Shown one piece after another: positions 24,925 to 32,337 of a DNA stretch of 64,000 bases. The translations under genes and the position numbers were made by a program. Source of the stretch: Myxococcales bacterium (lineage in GTDB: Bacteria > Myxococcota_A > Polyangia > Haliangiales > Haliangiaceae); the NCBI GenBank assembly GCA_016707895.1, contig JADJGV010000002.1, positions 558,001 to 622,000 of the forward strand. Direction: 5' to 3'. The stretch's first letter is position 1. Every line of letters starts with the position of its first letter. The notes beneath the pieces are model-generated. The model was not told the DNA's origin. It did not search any database and worked only from the letters and a program-made list of their open reading frames with translations.

Positions 24925-25719
24925 GTGCGCCTGGCGTGGCTGACCGACATCCACCTCGACTTCGTGACGCCGGCCGAGGTCGCCGCGCTGGCGCAGGCGA
25001 TCGACGCCCGCGGCGCCGACGGCGTGATCGTGACCGGCGACATCGCGACCGGCCCGACGGTGGTCGCGCAGCTCGAGGCGCTGGCCGCCCCGCTGGCCCG
25101 CCCGGTGTGGTTCGTGCTCGGCAACCACGACTTCTACGGCGCGTCGATCGCGTCGGTCCGCGCCGAGGCCCGCGCGCTCACCGCGCGGCACACGCACCTG
25201 CGCTGGCTGCCCGCCGCCGGCGTGGTCCGGCTCGACGCGGCGACCGCGCTGATCGGCCACGACGGCTGGGGCGACGGCCGCCTCGGCGATCTCGCGGGCA
25301 CGCGCGTGTTCCTCAGCGACTTCGTCTACATCGCCGAGCTGGCCGGGCTGGCGCAGGCCGCCTGGGCGCCGGTGCTGGGCGCGCTGGGCGACGAGGCGGC
25401 GGCGGCGCTGGCGCCGGCGCTGGCCGAGGCCCTGACCTGGGCGCGGCACGTCGTGGTCGCGACCCACGTGCCGCCGTTCCGCGACGCGTGCTGGCACGAG
25501 GGCGCGATCTCCGACGACGACTGGCTGCCGTTCTTCACCTGCGCGGCGGTCGGCGAGGTGCTGCGCGCGGCGATGATCGCGCGCCCCGACGCGCGCGTGA
25601 CCGTGCTGTGCGGCCACACCCACGGCGCCGGCGCCGTCGACGTGCTGCCCAACCTGCGGGTCGTCACCGGCGGCGCCGACTACGGCGCGCCGGCGCTGCA
25701 GGACGTGCTCGTCCTGTAA
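24925..25719 (+). CDS. Metallophosphoesterase
   Basis: 264 residues. All calcineurin-like motifs are present in order: WLTDIHLDF (D-x-H), VTGDIATG (GD), VLGNHDFYG (GNHD), VATHVPPF and LCGHTHGAG (GHxH). It should bind two metal ions and cleave a phosphoester; the substrate is unknown. The N-terminus is very short before D-x-H, so it is cytoplasmic. The GTG at 24925 is chosen because VRLAWLTDIH is the usual opening; the GTG at 24901 is an alternative. Confidence 0.9.
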   Translation: MRLAWLTDIHLDFVTPAEVAALAQAIDARGADGVIVTGDIATGPTVVAQLEALAAPLARPVWFVLGNHDFYGASIASVRAEARALTARHTHLRWLPAAGVVRLDAATALIGHDGWGDGRLGDLAGTRVFLSDFVYIAELAGLAQAAWAPVLGALGDEAAAALAPALAEALTWARHVVVATHVPPFRDACWHEGAISDDDWLPFFTCAAVGEVLRAAMIARPDARVTVLCGHTHGAGAVDVLPNLRVVTGGADYGAPALQDVLVL

Positions 25720-25808
25720 GTGCCCGCGATGATGGGTGGTGTCCGGAGCACGGCTCTTTTTCTTCCGAACGCTGTCACATCGTGCGCGGCGCGCGCGCTA
25801 CCTCCACG

Positions 25809-26450
25809 ATGACGCTCTCGAACTCGAAGCACGGCTTCCTCCTCTTCACCGCGGGGCTGGTCGGCTGCGCCGCGGGCGCCGCGCGCCCGCACGTGCAGCC
25901 GGTGCCGGCGCTCTCGGTGGTGGCGCCCACGACCGTCGCGCCTGCGGCGGCGGACCAACGCGAGCACTTCGACGAGCTGTGGTTCGTCCCGCCGGCGGGC
26001 TGGAGCCGCATCGACGCCACCAACGCGCAGCACGCGATCTACATGCAGTTCGACCTCGGCACGCGCGAGCACAAGATCCCGGGCTTCTGCATGTTGCGGG
26101 TGTCGCGCACGCAAGCCGCACGCGGTGAGGTGGGCGAGGAGCTGGCCCGCGAGTGGGCCCGGGTGATCGTCGATGGTGGGAAGCAACCCGTGCCGATGAT
26201 CCCGTCGACGAACACGCTCGTCATCGCCGGCTGGACCCTGGCGGCCGGCATCGGCGAGTATCAAGGCGTCGCCGCGCCGCAGGTCTCGGTCATGATCGCC
26301 TACCAGCGGGGCAACCGGGTCGCGTTTGGCCAGGTGGACAGCGTCGTCGGGACGACCTGCCGGGCCGAGGGCGAACGCGCGCTCGCGACGATCGGTCCGC
26401 AGGCACCGGCGGCGGAGCAGCGCCCCGTCACGGCGACGGCGACGCCGTGA
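25809..26450 (+). CDS. Lipoprotein of unknown function
   Basis: 213 residues. HGFLLFTAGLVGC gives the lipobox. The mature part has ELWFVPPAGWSRIDATN, IPGFCMLRVSRTQAARGEVGEELAREWARVI, and a VSVMIAYQRGNRVAFGQVDSV segment, a pattern shared by secreted proteins that measure or bind lipids (a possible PsbP-like or DUF1795-like fold, weak). The 3' end overlaps the converging TPR gene by 23 bp. The 89-bp gap before the ATG holds nothing clear. Confidence 0.72.
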   Translation: MTLSNSKHGFLLFTAGLVGCAAGAARPHVQPVPALSVVAPTTVAPAAADQREHFDELWFVPPAGWSRIDATNAQHAIYMQFDLGTREHKIPGFCMLRVSRTQAARGEVGEELAREWARVIVDGGKQPVPMIPSTNTLVIAGWTLAAGIGEYQGVAAPQVSVMIAYQRGNRVAFGQVDSVVGTTCRAEGERALATIGPQAPAAEQRPVTATATP

Positions 26451-27159
26451 GCGTCGCCAGGTCGGCGGTGGCGGCCTTGGCCATCAGGCGTCCGCGCGCG
26501 CCGATCGACGCGGCGTAAGCCAGCGTGCGGCGGAGGTGGCGCCTCACCGCGGCCTGGTCGCCGCGGTTGTGCGCCACCCAGGCGAGCTGGTAGTGCGCGA
26601 AGCCCCGGACCTCGAGCCCGGCCGAGGCGTGCGTGGCCGCCGCGGTGAACGCGCCGGTCGCGGCGTCGAGCTCCCCCGCGGCGAACGCCCGCTCGCCGAT
26701 CCGGAGCTCCGCGTCGGCGGCCAGCGGGCAGCCTGGGCACGCGGCGATCAGCGCCGCCGCGTCGTCGGCGGCGGCGGCCGCGTCGCCGAGCCAGGCGTGG
26801 GCGCTCATGCGGAGCTGCAGCGCCCGCGCTCGCCGATGCGGCGGCGCGCTCGGCGGGGGCAGCTCCACCGCGGTGGCCGCGCGCCACGCCTCGGCGGCCC
26901 GCCGCCGCGCGGTCGCGGCGGCGACAGGATCCCGCGCCTGGTCCGCCACGGCCGCGGCGAGCCCCTGGTCGCGGCCCACGATCATCCACCGCTCGGCCTC
27001 CTCGACGCGATCGCGCGGCGGCCGCCCCGGCGCGACCGCCGGCAGCGTCACGATCGTGATCAGCGACGCGTCGGGGCGCTTGAGGGCAGCCGGCTGGGCG
27101 ACGGCGCCACCGCTCTCGATCGCGACGAACCCCAGGACGACCGCGACGGCGGGGCGCAT
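26428..27159 (-). CDS. Secreted TPR-like protein
   Basis: 243 residues. A signal peptide is seen (MRPAVAVVLGFVAIESGGAVAQ), without a lipobox. The rest is Ala-rich helices, with helix pairs such as LRMSAHAWLGDAAAAADDAAALIAACP, AELRIGERAFAAGELDAATGAFTAAA and HYQLAWVAHNRGDQAAVRRHLRRTLAYA that fit TPR repeats. Likely periplasmic scaffold. Its last 23 bp overlap the converging lipoprotein gene; both frames look real, judging from their amino acid make-up. Confidence 0.75.
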   Translation of the reverse strand: MRPAVAVVLGFVAIESGGAVAQPAALKRPDASLITIVTLPAVAPGRPPRDRVEEAERWMIVGRDQGLAAAVADQARDPVAAATARRRAAEAWRAATAVELPPPSAPPHRRARALQLRMSAHAWLGDAAAAADDAAALIAACPGCPLAADAELRIGERAFAAGELDAATGAFTAAATHASAGLEVRGFAHYQLAWVAHNRGDQAAVRRHLRRTLAYAASIGARGRLMAKAATADLATLTASPSP

Positions 27160-27205
27160 GGCGATTCGACACCGCCGAGGGCCCGCGGTTTCACGTCGTG
27201 CGCGC

Positions 27206-27664
27206 TCACGCGGCGCGGGCGGCGCGCAGGTGCGCCACCAGGTTGTCGAGCGTCTTGGCGGTGCCGACGTCGACGCCGTGCTGCAGGAACTGGGCGAGGT
27301 GCTCGGCCGACGCGCAGCGGATCGTGACCCGCATGTGGGTCGCGCCGTCGCGTGCGGTGAGGCTGACGGTGCCGGCGGCGCCGAGCGCGTCGAACTCGAG
27401 CCGCGCCGGCCGCTCGATGACGCGGTAGGTACCGGCGAACGGCGGGCTGTGGGCCTGGTTGACGAACTCGAACGCGCCGCCCGGGCGCAGGTCGACGCGG
27501 CACGACGCGAGCGGCGTGCCGGTCGGATCCCACCAGCGCGTCAGGTGGGCGGGCTGGGTCCAGGCGTCGAAGACGTCCTCGGGCGGCGCCACGAACGTGC
27601 GCTCGAAGGTGATCGTGAACGTCTGGTGGTCGATCGTGGTGCCGGTCGCGGCGGGCGGGATCAT
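27206..27664 (-). CDS. SRPBCC (AHSA1-like) protein
   Basis: 152 residues, one START/SRPBCC domain. FTITFERTFVAPPEDVFDAWTQPAHLTRWWDP is the hallmark opening; DLRPGGAFEFV, GTYRVIERPARLEF and a C-terminal helix with HGVDVGTAKTLDNLVAHL follow. These proteins bind small hydrophobic ligands or act as Hsp90 co-chaperone-like domains. ATGA at 27661-27664 overlaps the stop of the ArsR-family gene, so the two form an operon of a very common type in which the regulator may control its SRPBCC partner. Confidence 0.93.
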   Translation of the reverse strand: MIPPAATGTTIDHQTFTITFERTFVAPPEDVFDAWTQPAHLTRWWDPTGTPLASCRVDLRPGGAFEFVNQAHSPPFAGTYRVIERPARLEFDALGAAGTVSLTARDGATHMRVTIRCASAEHLAQFLQHGVDVGTAKTLDNLVAHLRAARAA

Positions 27665-28011
27665 GGGCGCTCCTTCTTGGTCGTGCGCTTGGTCATCGTG
27701 GCGAGGTGGCCCTCGAGATTGTCGAAGCGGCGCTCCCACTGCTCGCGGAACGGCCGCAGCCAGGCGTCGATGTCCTGGAGCGAGCCGCCGACGACGAGCT
27801 CGCGGGGGCGGCGCTGCGCGTCCTTGCCCTGCCGGATCAGGCCGGCCTCCTCGAGGATGCGCAGGTGCTTGGAGATCGTGGGCTGGCGCAGCCCGAACGG
27901 CTGGCCCAGCTCGGTGACGGTCGCCGGGCCGCTGGCGAGCCGCGCGAGGATGGCGCGCCGCGTGGGATCGGCCAGCGCCGCGAACGTCCGGTCGAGGGTG
28001 GCTGCTTGCAT
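27661..28011 (-). CDS. ArsR-family transcription regulator
   Basis: 116 residues. LADPTRRAILARLASGPATVTELGQPFGLRQPTISKHLRILEEAGLI is the winged-helix core, with the recognition helix QPTISKHL; the wing follows with RRPRELVV. No cluster of Cys metal ligands is seen, so this is the metal-free ArsR type that pairs with SRPBCC proteins. The ATG at 28011 is preferred; an in-frame TTG at 28017 is also possible. A perfect inverted repeat sits 12-33 bp upstream, so it probably controls itself. Confidence 0.93.
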   Translation of the reverse strand: MQAATLDRTFAALADPTRRAILARLASGPATVTELGQPFGLRQPTISKHLRILEEAGLIRQGKDAQRRPRELVVGGSLQDIDAWLRPFREQWERRFDNLEGHLATMTKRTTKKERP

Positions 28012-28022
28012 CGCCAAAATGT

Positions 28023-28049
28023 AATATAGCCGATGGGCTATATTGTCAA
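28023..28049 (-). promoter_or_regulatory. Operator/promoter of the ArsR-SRPBCC operon
   Basis: On the minus strand, TTGACA (28044-28049, a perfect -35) is followed by AATATAGCC-CATC-GGCTATATT, a perfect 9-bp inverted repeat with a 4-base spacer (28023-28044). The palindrome lies between the -35 and the start codon, where a repressor would block polymerase. It is strikingly AT-rich for this genome. Confidence 0.75.
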
Positions 28050-28074
28050 GCGCCGATCGCCGCGCGGCTGCGCG

Positions 28075-28422
28075 TCACGGGCTGGTCGGCGGCGCGATCG
28101 GGCGCGCCACGCCGGGCGTCTCCTCGAACGTGCCGTGCCACATCAGCAGCGGCGTCCAGCCACCAGCGAGCGCCGCCAGCGCCACCGCGACGGTCCGCGC
28201 GGCCGGCGTCGCGGTCCAGTCGTCGGCCGCGGGAGCGGCGCCGTGCTCGCCGTGCTCGTCGTGCTCGGCCCACGGGTTGCCGGTGGGCTCGCGGTTCGGA
28301 TCGGCCACCGGATCGGCGTCGACGCGCCGCCGCCGCCAGTCGTCCCGGGCGACGCCGGCGCCGAAGTGGTGCGTGACGCACGCGGCGACGGTCACCGCCA
28401 GACACAACCCGAGGACGCGCAC
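28075..28422 (-). CDS. Small membrane protein, hypothetical
   Basis: 115 residues from a GTG. A first hydrophobic helix (VRVLGLCLAVTVAAC) has a lipobox-like AAC end; a polar His/Asp/Glu/Pro-rich middle follows (AEHDEHGEHGAAP, possible metal-binding His); then a second hydrophobic stretch (RTVAVALAALAGGWTPLLMW). The start is uncertain because the upstream DNA is a repeat array, which begins 29 bp before the GTG. No family is recognised. Confidence 0.5.
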   Translation of the reverse strand: MRVLGLCLAVTVAACVTHHFGAGVARDDWRRRRVDADPVADPNREPTGNPWAEHDEHGEHGAAPAADDWTATPAARTVAVALAALAGGWTPLLMWHGTFEETPGVARPIAPPTSP

Positions 28423-28450
28423 CGATGGTCCGACTCGGCGCGCGCGCGAT

Positions 28451-28600
28451 GGGTTGCCGGCTGCGCCGGCCGCGCGATCTCCCACGTGGGATGCCGGCGG
28501 CGCCGGCCGCGCGATCTCCCACGTGGGATGCCGGCGGCGCCAGCCGCGCGATCTCCCACGTGGGACGCCGGCTGCGCCGTCGCGCGATCTCCCACGTGGA
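28451..28600. repeat. Tandem repeat array, about 37 bp per unit, four units
   Basis: Four units of about 36-37 bp run through this stretch. Each contains GCGCGATCTCCCACGTG, and the palindrome CCCACGTGGG lies at 28481, 28518 and 28555; the fourth unit has CCCACGTGGA at 28591. The remainder of each unit is a GCCGGCGGCGCCGGCC-like GC palindrome, with small differences. It lies between a minus-strand gene and the FMN reductase-like gene on the plus strand. Confidence 0.85.
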
Positions 28601-28694
28601 ATGCCGCCCGCGCGATCGCGCGCCTTCGCCGCGCGTCGATCCGCCGCGCGGAATGGGGCTTGCGGCGCCCTCGCATCGGCGCAAGCTCCGGGGC

Positions 28695-29249
28695 ATGGAC
28701 GCGGCGCATCGGTTCCTGTTCGTCCTCGGCAGCACCCGGGTCGGCGGCAACAGCGAGCGGCTCGCGAGGGCCGCCGCCACGCACCTGCCGCCCGGCGCGA
28801 CCGCGCGGTGGGAGCGGCTCATCGACGATCCGCTGCCGCCGTTCTTCGACACCCGACACACGACTGGCTACGCAGCGCCCGGCGGCGCGGGGCTGCGCTG
28901 GGTCGAGGCGACCCTGGCGGCGACCGACCTGGTCATCGTGACGCCGGTCAACTGGTACAGCGTGGCCTGGCCAGTGAAGCTGTACCTCGATCACATGAGC
29001 GGGTGGATGCGGGTGCCGGAGCTGGCGTTCGCCAAGACGATGGCCGGCCGCTCGCTGTGGGCGGTGGTGGTGGACTCCGACGACGAGGCCGCGGGCACCG
29101 CGGCGCCGGTGGTCGACGCGCTGCGCCGGACCGCGGACTACCTCGACATGCGCTGGCGCGGCGCGCTGCTGGGCCACGCGAACCGCCCCGGCGAGATCGC
29201 CGCCGACCAGGCCGCGTTGGCCGCGGCCACGACGTTCTTCGCGGCGTGA
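28695..29249 (+). CDS. Flavodoxin-like NAD(P)H-dependent FMN reductase
   Basis: 184 residues. FLFVLGSTRVGGNSERLARAAA holds the FMN phosphate-binding loop (G-S-T-R-x-G-x-S), and LVIVTPVNWYSVAWPVKLYLDH is the family's second FMN loop. A C-terminal flavodoxin fold follows. It would reduce flavin, quinone or a nitro/azo compound in the cytoplasm. The 95 bp before the ATG and the repeat array upstream offer no clear promoter. Confidence 0.9.
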   Translation: MDAAHRFLFVLGSTRVGGNSERLARAAATHLPPGATARWERLIDDPLPPFFDTRHTTGYAAPGGAGLRWVEATLAATDLVIVTPVNWYSVAWPVKLYLDHMSGWMRVPELAFAKTMAGRSLWAVVVDSDDEAAGTAAPVVDALRRTADYLDMRWRGALLGHANRPGEIAADQAALAAATTFFAA

Positions 29250-29253
29250 ACGA

Positions 29254-29760
29254 TCAGCGCCGGACCCGCACCTGCGGCAGGTGATCGCCGCGGCGCGCCG
29301 CCCGCGCTGCCCGCCACCGGCCCGCCAACACCAACAGGCACACGGCGGCGCCGACCAGCTCGAGCGTCAGTAGCGCGGCGTCGAACAGCATGTTGCCGTC
29401 GCTGACGTACACCGAGTCGGGCAGGTAGCACTCGTCGCCGTCGCAGCGCACGACGAGCACGTCATCGACGCGGTGGCGCGCGGCCTGCTCGGTGGACAGC
29501 TGGATGGTCCACGCGTCCTCGCGGCGCGCCGGATCGGTGAGCGCAAACTCCTGCGTGTCGGCCGAGAGCCGCCGCACCGGGTAGGCGAGGCGCAGCGTCC
29601 GCGGCTCGATGCCTTCGAGATCGCCGCGCAGCTTCGCCATCACGAGCAGCTTGTGGCCGGTGAACGCGGCCAGCGCCAGCGCGGCCAGCGCGCCCACCGC
29701 GAACAGCCGGTAGCCGGGCCGCGGCGCAGCGGCGGTTGCGAGCGGCGGGGCGTCCGTCAT
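29254..29760 (-). CDS. Two-helix membrane protein, hypothetical (DUF3592-like topology)
   Basis: 168 residues. Helix 1 is about residues 17-38 (YRLFAVGALAALALAAFTGHKLL) and helix 2 about 130-148 (LLTLELVGAAVCLLVLAGRW); between them lies a periplasmic domain of about 85 residues with VVRCDGDECYLPDS. This layout resembles DUF3592 proteins, but sequence support is weak. ATGA at 29757-29760 overlaps the upstream gene, so the pair is co-translated. Confidence 0.7.
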   Translation of the reverse strand: MTDAPPLATAAAPRPGYRLFAVGALAALALAAFTGHKLLVMAKLRGDLEGIEPRTLRLAYPVRRLSADTQEFALTDPARREDAWTIQLSTEQAARHRVDDVLVVRCDGDECYLPDSVYVSDGNMLFDAALLTLELVGAAVCLLVLAGRWRAARAARRGDHLPQVRVRR

Positions 29761-30299
29761 GCCCGGACGGTACCGCGCGGGAACAGCTCGTGCTGCCGCG
29801 ACAGCGCGACGCCGCGCCGCGCGAGCGACTCGCGGATGACCGCGGCCACCGTCCCCAGCGCGGTGTCGCCGGCCTCGAGCCGCGCGCCGTCGGAGAGCAC
29901 GATCCGGACCGCGTGCTCGTCGCCCGAGCGCGGGCCGCCGTAGGTCGCGTACGCGACGTGGCGGACGACGTGGCCGACGGCGACGACGTCGTGGGGCCGG
30001 ACCCGCAAGACCCGGGCGAACGGGGACTCGGCCGAGCGCGCAGCGAGCCGGCGGCCCAGCCAGCGGAACCCGACGACCGCCGCCGCCAGCGTCGCCGCGG
30101 CGACGACGAGTGGTATCGAGGTCAGGAACTCGCGGCGCAACAACGCCGCGGAGCCGAGCAGCGCGCCGGTCGCCGCGCCGCAGGTCGCCACCACGGCGGT
30201 GAGCTCGAACAGGAGGCGTAGGTCCTCGCGGTCGCGCGCGTGGCCCTGGTGGAGCGGGAACAAGGGCAGGTCGATCGGTTGCACGGCGCCACCGTGCAT
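29757..30299 (-). CDS. Two-helix membrane protein, hypothetical
   Basis: 180 residues from an ATG at 30299. Residues 30-75 hold two membrane helices (LLFELTAVVATCGAATGALLG and SIPLVVAAATLAAAVVGF), then a cytoplasmic domain with LRVRPHDVVAVGHVVRHVAYATYGGP and a regulatory-like end. A GTG at 30431 would extend the frame upstream and overlap the FHA gene's stop as GTGA, a coupling signal, but the added sequence is poor. It is the middle gene of a three-gene minus-strand run with the VWA/FHA protein. Confidence 0.65.
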   Translation of the reverse strand: MHGGAVQPIDLPLFPLHQGHARDREDLRLLFELTAVVATCGAATGALLGSAALLRREFLTSIPLVVAAATLAAAVVGFRWLGRRLAARSAESPFARVLRVRPHDVVAVGHVVRHVAYATYGGPRSGDEHAVRIVLSDGARLEAGDTALGTVAAVIRESLARRGVALSRQHELFPRGTVRA

Positions 30300-30427
30300 C
30301 GCCACGCGCAGGGGCACTACTCGCCGCCGGCCTTCCGGAATCAGGCGCGATGTCGAATGGTTGCGTGCTGCAACGAGCGTGGGCTCGCCGACGCTCGCGG
30401 CCGCGGCGCGTGCCGGCCGCCGCCTGG

Positions 30428-32071
30428 TCACGTGCCGAGGATCGTCTTGAACTTGCAGACGGTCTTGCCGAACATCAACAGGTCGTTGTCGACCAGCTCA
30501 TGGCGCTGCACGCGGCGCTCGTTCGCGAACGTGCCGTTGGTCGAGTTGTTGTCGACCAGCGTGAACCCGCTCGGCGACATCACGATCCGCGCGTGGTCGG
30601 TGCTCATGTAGCCGTCGCCGAGCACGATGTGCGCGTCGGAGGTGGTGCCGATGCGCGTCTCGCCGTACTGCAGCTTGAACGTCTGGAACGATCGATCGCC
30701 CTGGATCGGGACGATCCAGCCCACCACGGGCAGGCCGTCGCCGCCGGTGACGTTGACCATCATCGTGCGCACCGGGTTGGGCGGCGCCGCGGCGATCGAC
30801 GCGATCGACCCGATCGACGCGGCGGGCGCGATCGCGGGGCGCGGCGGCGACGTCGGCGCCCGTCGGCGCGCCGCCGCGCCGAGGCCCAGCGCCACCAGCC
30901 CCGCCGGGATCGCCAGCCACAGCCACCACCGCCCGCCGGCGGGAGCGCCGCCCCACCGCGGCGCCATCAGCACCACCACCGGGCGCTCGCCGGCGGGCTC
31001 GACGTAGTTGACGATCGGTTCGTCGCCCAACAAGAGCTGCAACGGGTGCTCGCGCCCGTCCCACACGAAGCCGGCCTTGGTCCGCGTCCGCGGATCGATC
31101 GTCTGCCCGGGGAACTCCAACGTGTAGCGGCTGTTGAGCGCCAGCACCGCCTCGGTGATCGCCGCGCGCAGCTCGTCCTGATCGTCGACCCGGGCGACCT
31201 TGCCGTCGGCCAGCTTGTCGAGCGCGGCGCGTGAGGTGCGGATCGTCGCGGGGTCGTCCGGGATGTAGTCGGTGACGTAGGTCGGATAGAAGACGAACAC
31301 CTCGACGCCGGCGTCGTCGAGCTGGCGCTTGATCCCCGCGACCGCGCTGCCGCCGCTGGCGTCGAACCCGTCGGAGAACACCAGCAGCGCCTTGCGCCGC
31401 ATGCCCATCCGCGTGAGCGTCTGCTGCGCGAGCCGCAGCCCGGCGACCAGCTCGCGCGAGGTCTTGCCCTCCTGGACCTGCGGGTCGCCCAGCCGATCCG
31501 CGGAAAGATCGGTCAGCGGGCCCTCGAAGCGGGTCTCGGCGTCGGTGCTGTAGACGATCAGCGCGCCCTTGGAGCCGGGGGGGCCGGCGCTGGAGACCGT
31601 CGTCGGGATGGCGTCGTCGGTGTCGAGGGCGGCCAGCCCTCCGTAGATCGCGCCGTAGACCCCAGGCGTGACCTTGGCGACCTTGCACGGCGGCGCGCCC
31701 GCGGGCGGGCTGTCCGTGCAGCTCTGGGCCTGCTTGTAGGAGTCGTTGCCGAAGTAGTACTCGTGGCCCTCGACCAGCACGACCAGCCCGAGCGGCTCGG
31801 TCGACAGGTGGTACGGGATCGCGCGCGTCGGCTTGACCCCGCCGAGGCCCTTCACGTCGGACGGATCGTGGCGGAGCACGAACGCGCCCCAGGTCTCCCT
31901 GGCCGGCAGCGGCTCGCCGACCACCTTGACCCGGATCGACGGCGGCGGGTGACGCTGCTGCGCCGTCGGCTCGCCCGGCACCACCTCCGCGGTCCACGTC
32001 AGATCGGCGAGCGCCGGCGCGGCCCACAGCGCGAGCGCGACGACGGCGAACACGAAACGCGGCTGAGACAT
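30428..32071 (-). CDS. VWA-like and FHA-domain membrane protein
   Basis: 547 residues. A signal peptide (MSQPRFVFAVVALALWAAPALA) is followed by a VWA-like domain (about 60-330) with LLVFSDGFDASGGSAV; the usual metal-site D-x-S-x-S is replaced by a VLVEGHEYYFG stretch, so metal binding may be lost. A membrane helix (RWWLWLAIPAGLVALGLGAAA) lies near 385-405. The C-terminal FHA domain has GETRIGTTSDAHIVLGD, MSTDHARIVM and DNNSTNGTFANERRVQ, all key phosphothreonine-binding marks, placed in the cytoplasm. GGAGG seven bases before the ATG supports the start. It may link an outer signal to kinase signalling. Confidence 0.85.
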   Translation of the reverse strand: MSQPRFVFAVVALALWAAPALADLTWTAEVVPGEPTAQQRHPPPSIRVKVVGEPLPARETWGAFVLRHDPSDVKGLGGVKPTRAIPYHLSTEPLGLVVLVEGHEYYFGNDSYKQAQSCTDSPPAGAPPCKVAKVTPGVYGAIYGGLAALDTDDAIPTTVSSAGPPGSKGALIVYSTDAETRFEGPLTDLSADRLGDPQVQEGKTSRELVAGLRLAQQTLTRMGMRRKALLVFSDGFDASGGSAVAGIKRQLDDAGVEVFVFYPTYVTDYIPDDPATIRTSRAALDKLADGKVARVDDQDELRAAITEAVLALNSRYTLEFPGQTIDPRTRTKAGFVWDGREHPLQLLLGDEPIVNYVEPAGERPVVVLMAPRWGGAPAGGRWWLWLAIPAGLVALGLGAAARRRAPTSPPRPAIAPAASIGSIASIAAAPPNPVRTMMVNVTGGDGLPVVGWIVPIQGDRSFQTFKLQYGETRIGTTSDAHIVLGDGYMSTDHARIVMSPSGFTLVDNNSTNGTFANERRVQRHELVDNDLLMFGKTVCKFKTILGT

Positions 32072-32337
32072 GCAGGGCCTCCGGAGCGGTAGTCCCTCCG
32101 TGACAGCGGTGGTGACGTGCAAGGTGCGGCAGAGGTCTGCAAGCGACGTTCCGATCGTGCCCGGCCGCCGAGCGCGGGCCGCCGCGGACGTTGTCGACGG
32201 CGGTGGACGGCCACGCCGGCTGCGTCCGTCGGAGTGGACGGCGGCGTCGCCCAGCCCCGGAGCGGCGGGTGTTATCGTCGCGGCGCTGGGTAGGGGCAGG
32301 GCAACGACCGAGCGCGACGACGTCGCGGGGGACACGA

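Noticed and set aside
28451..28600. CRISPR array
   Set aside because: The units are contiguous without unique spacers, and no cas gene is near.
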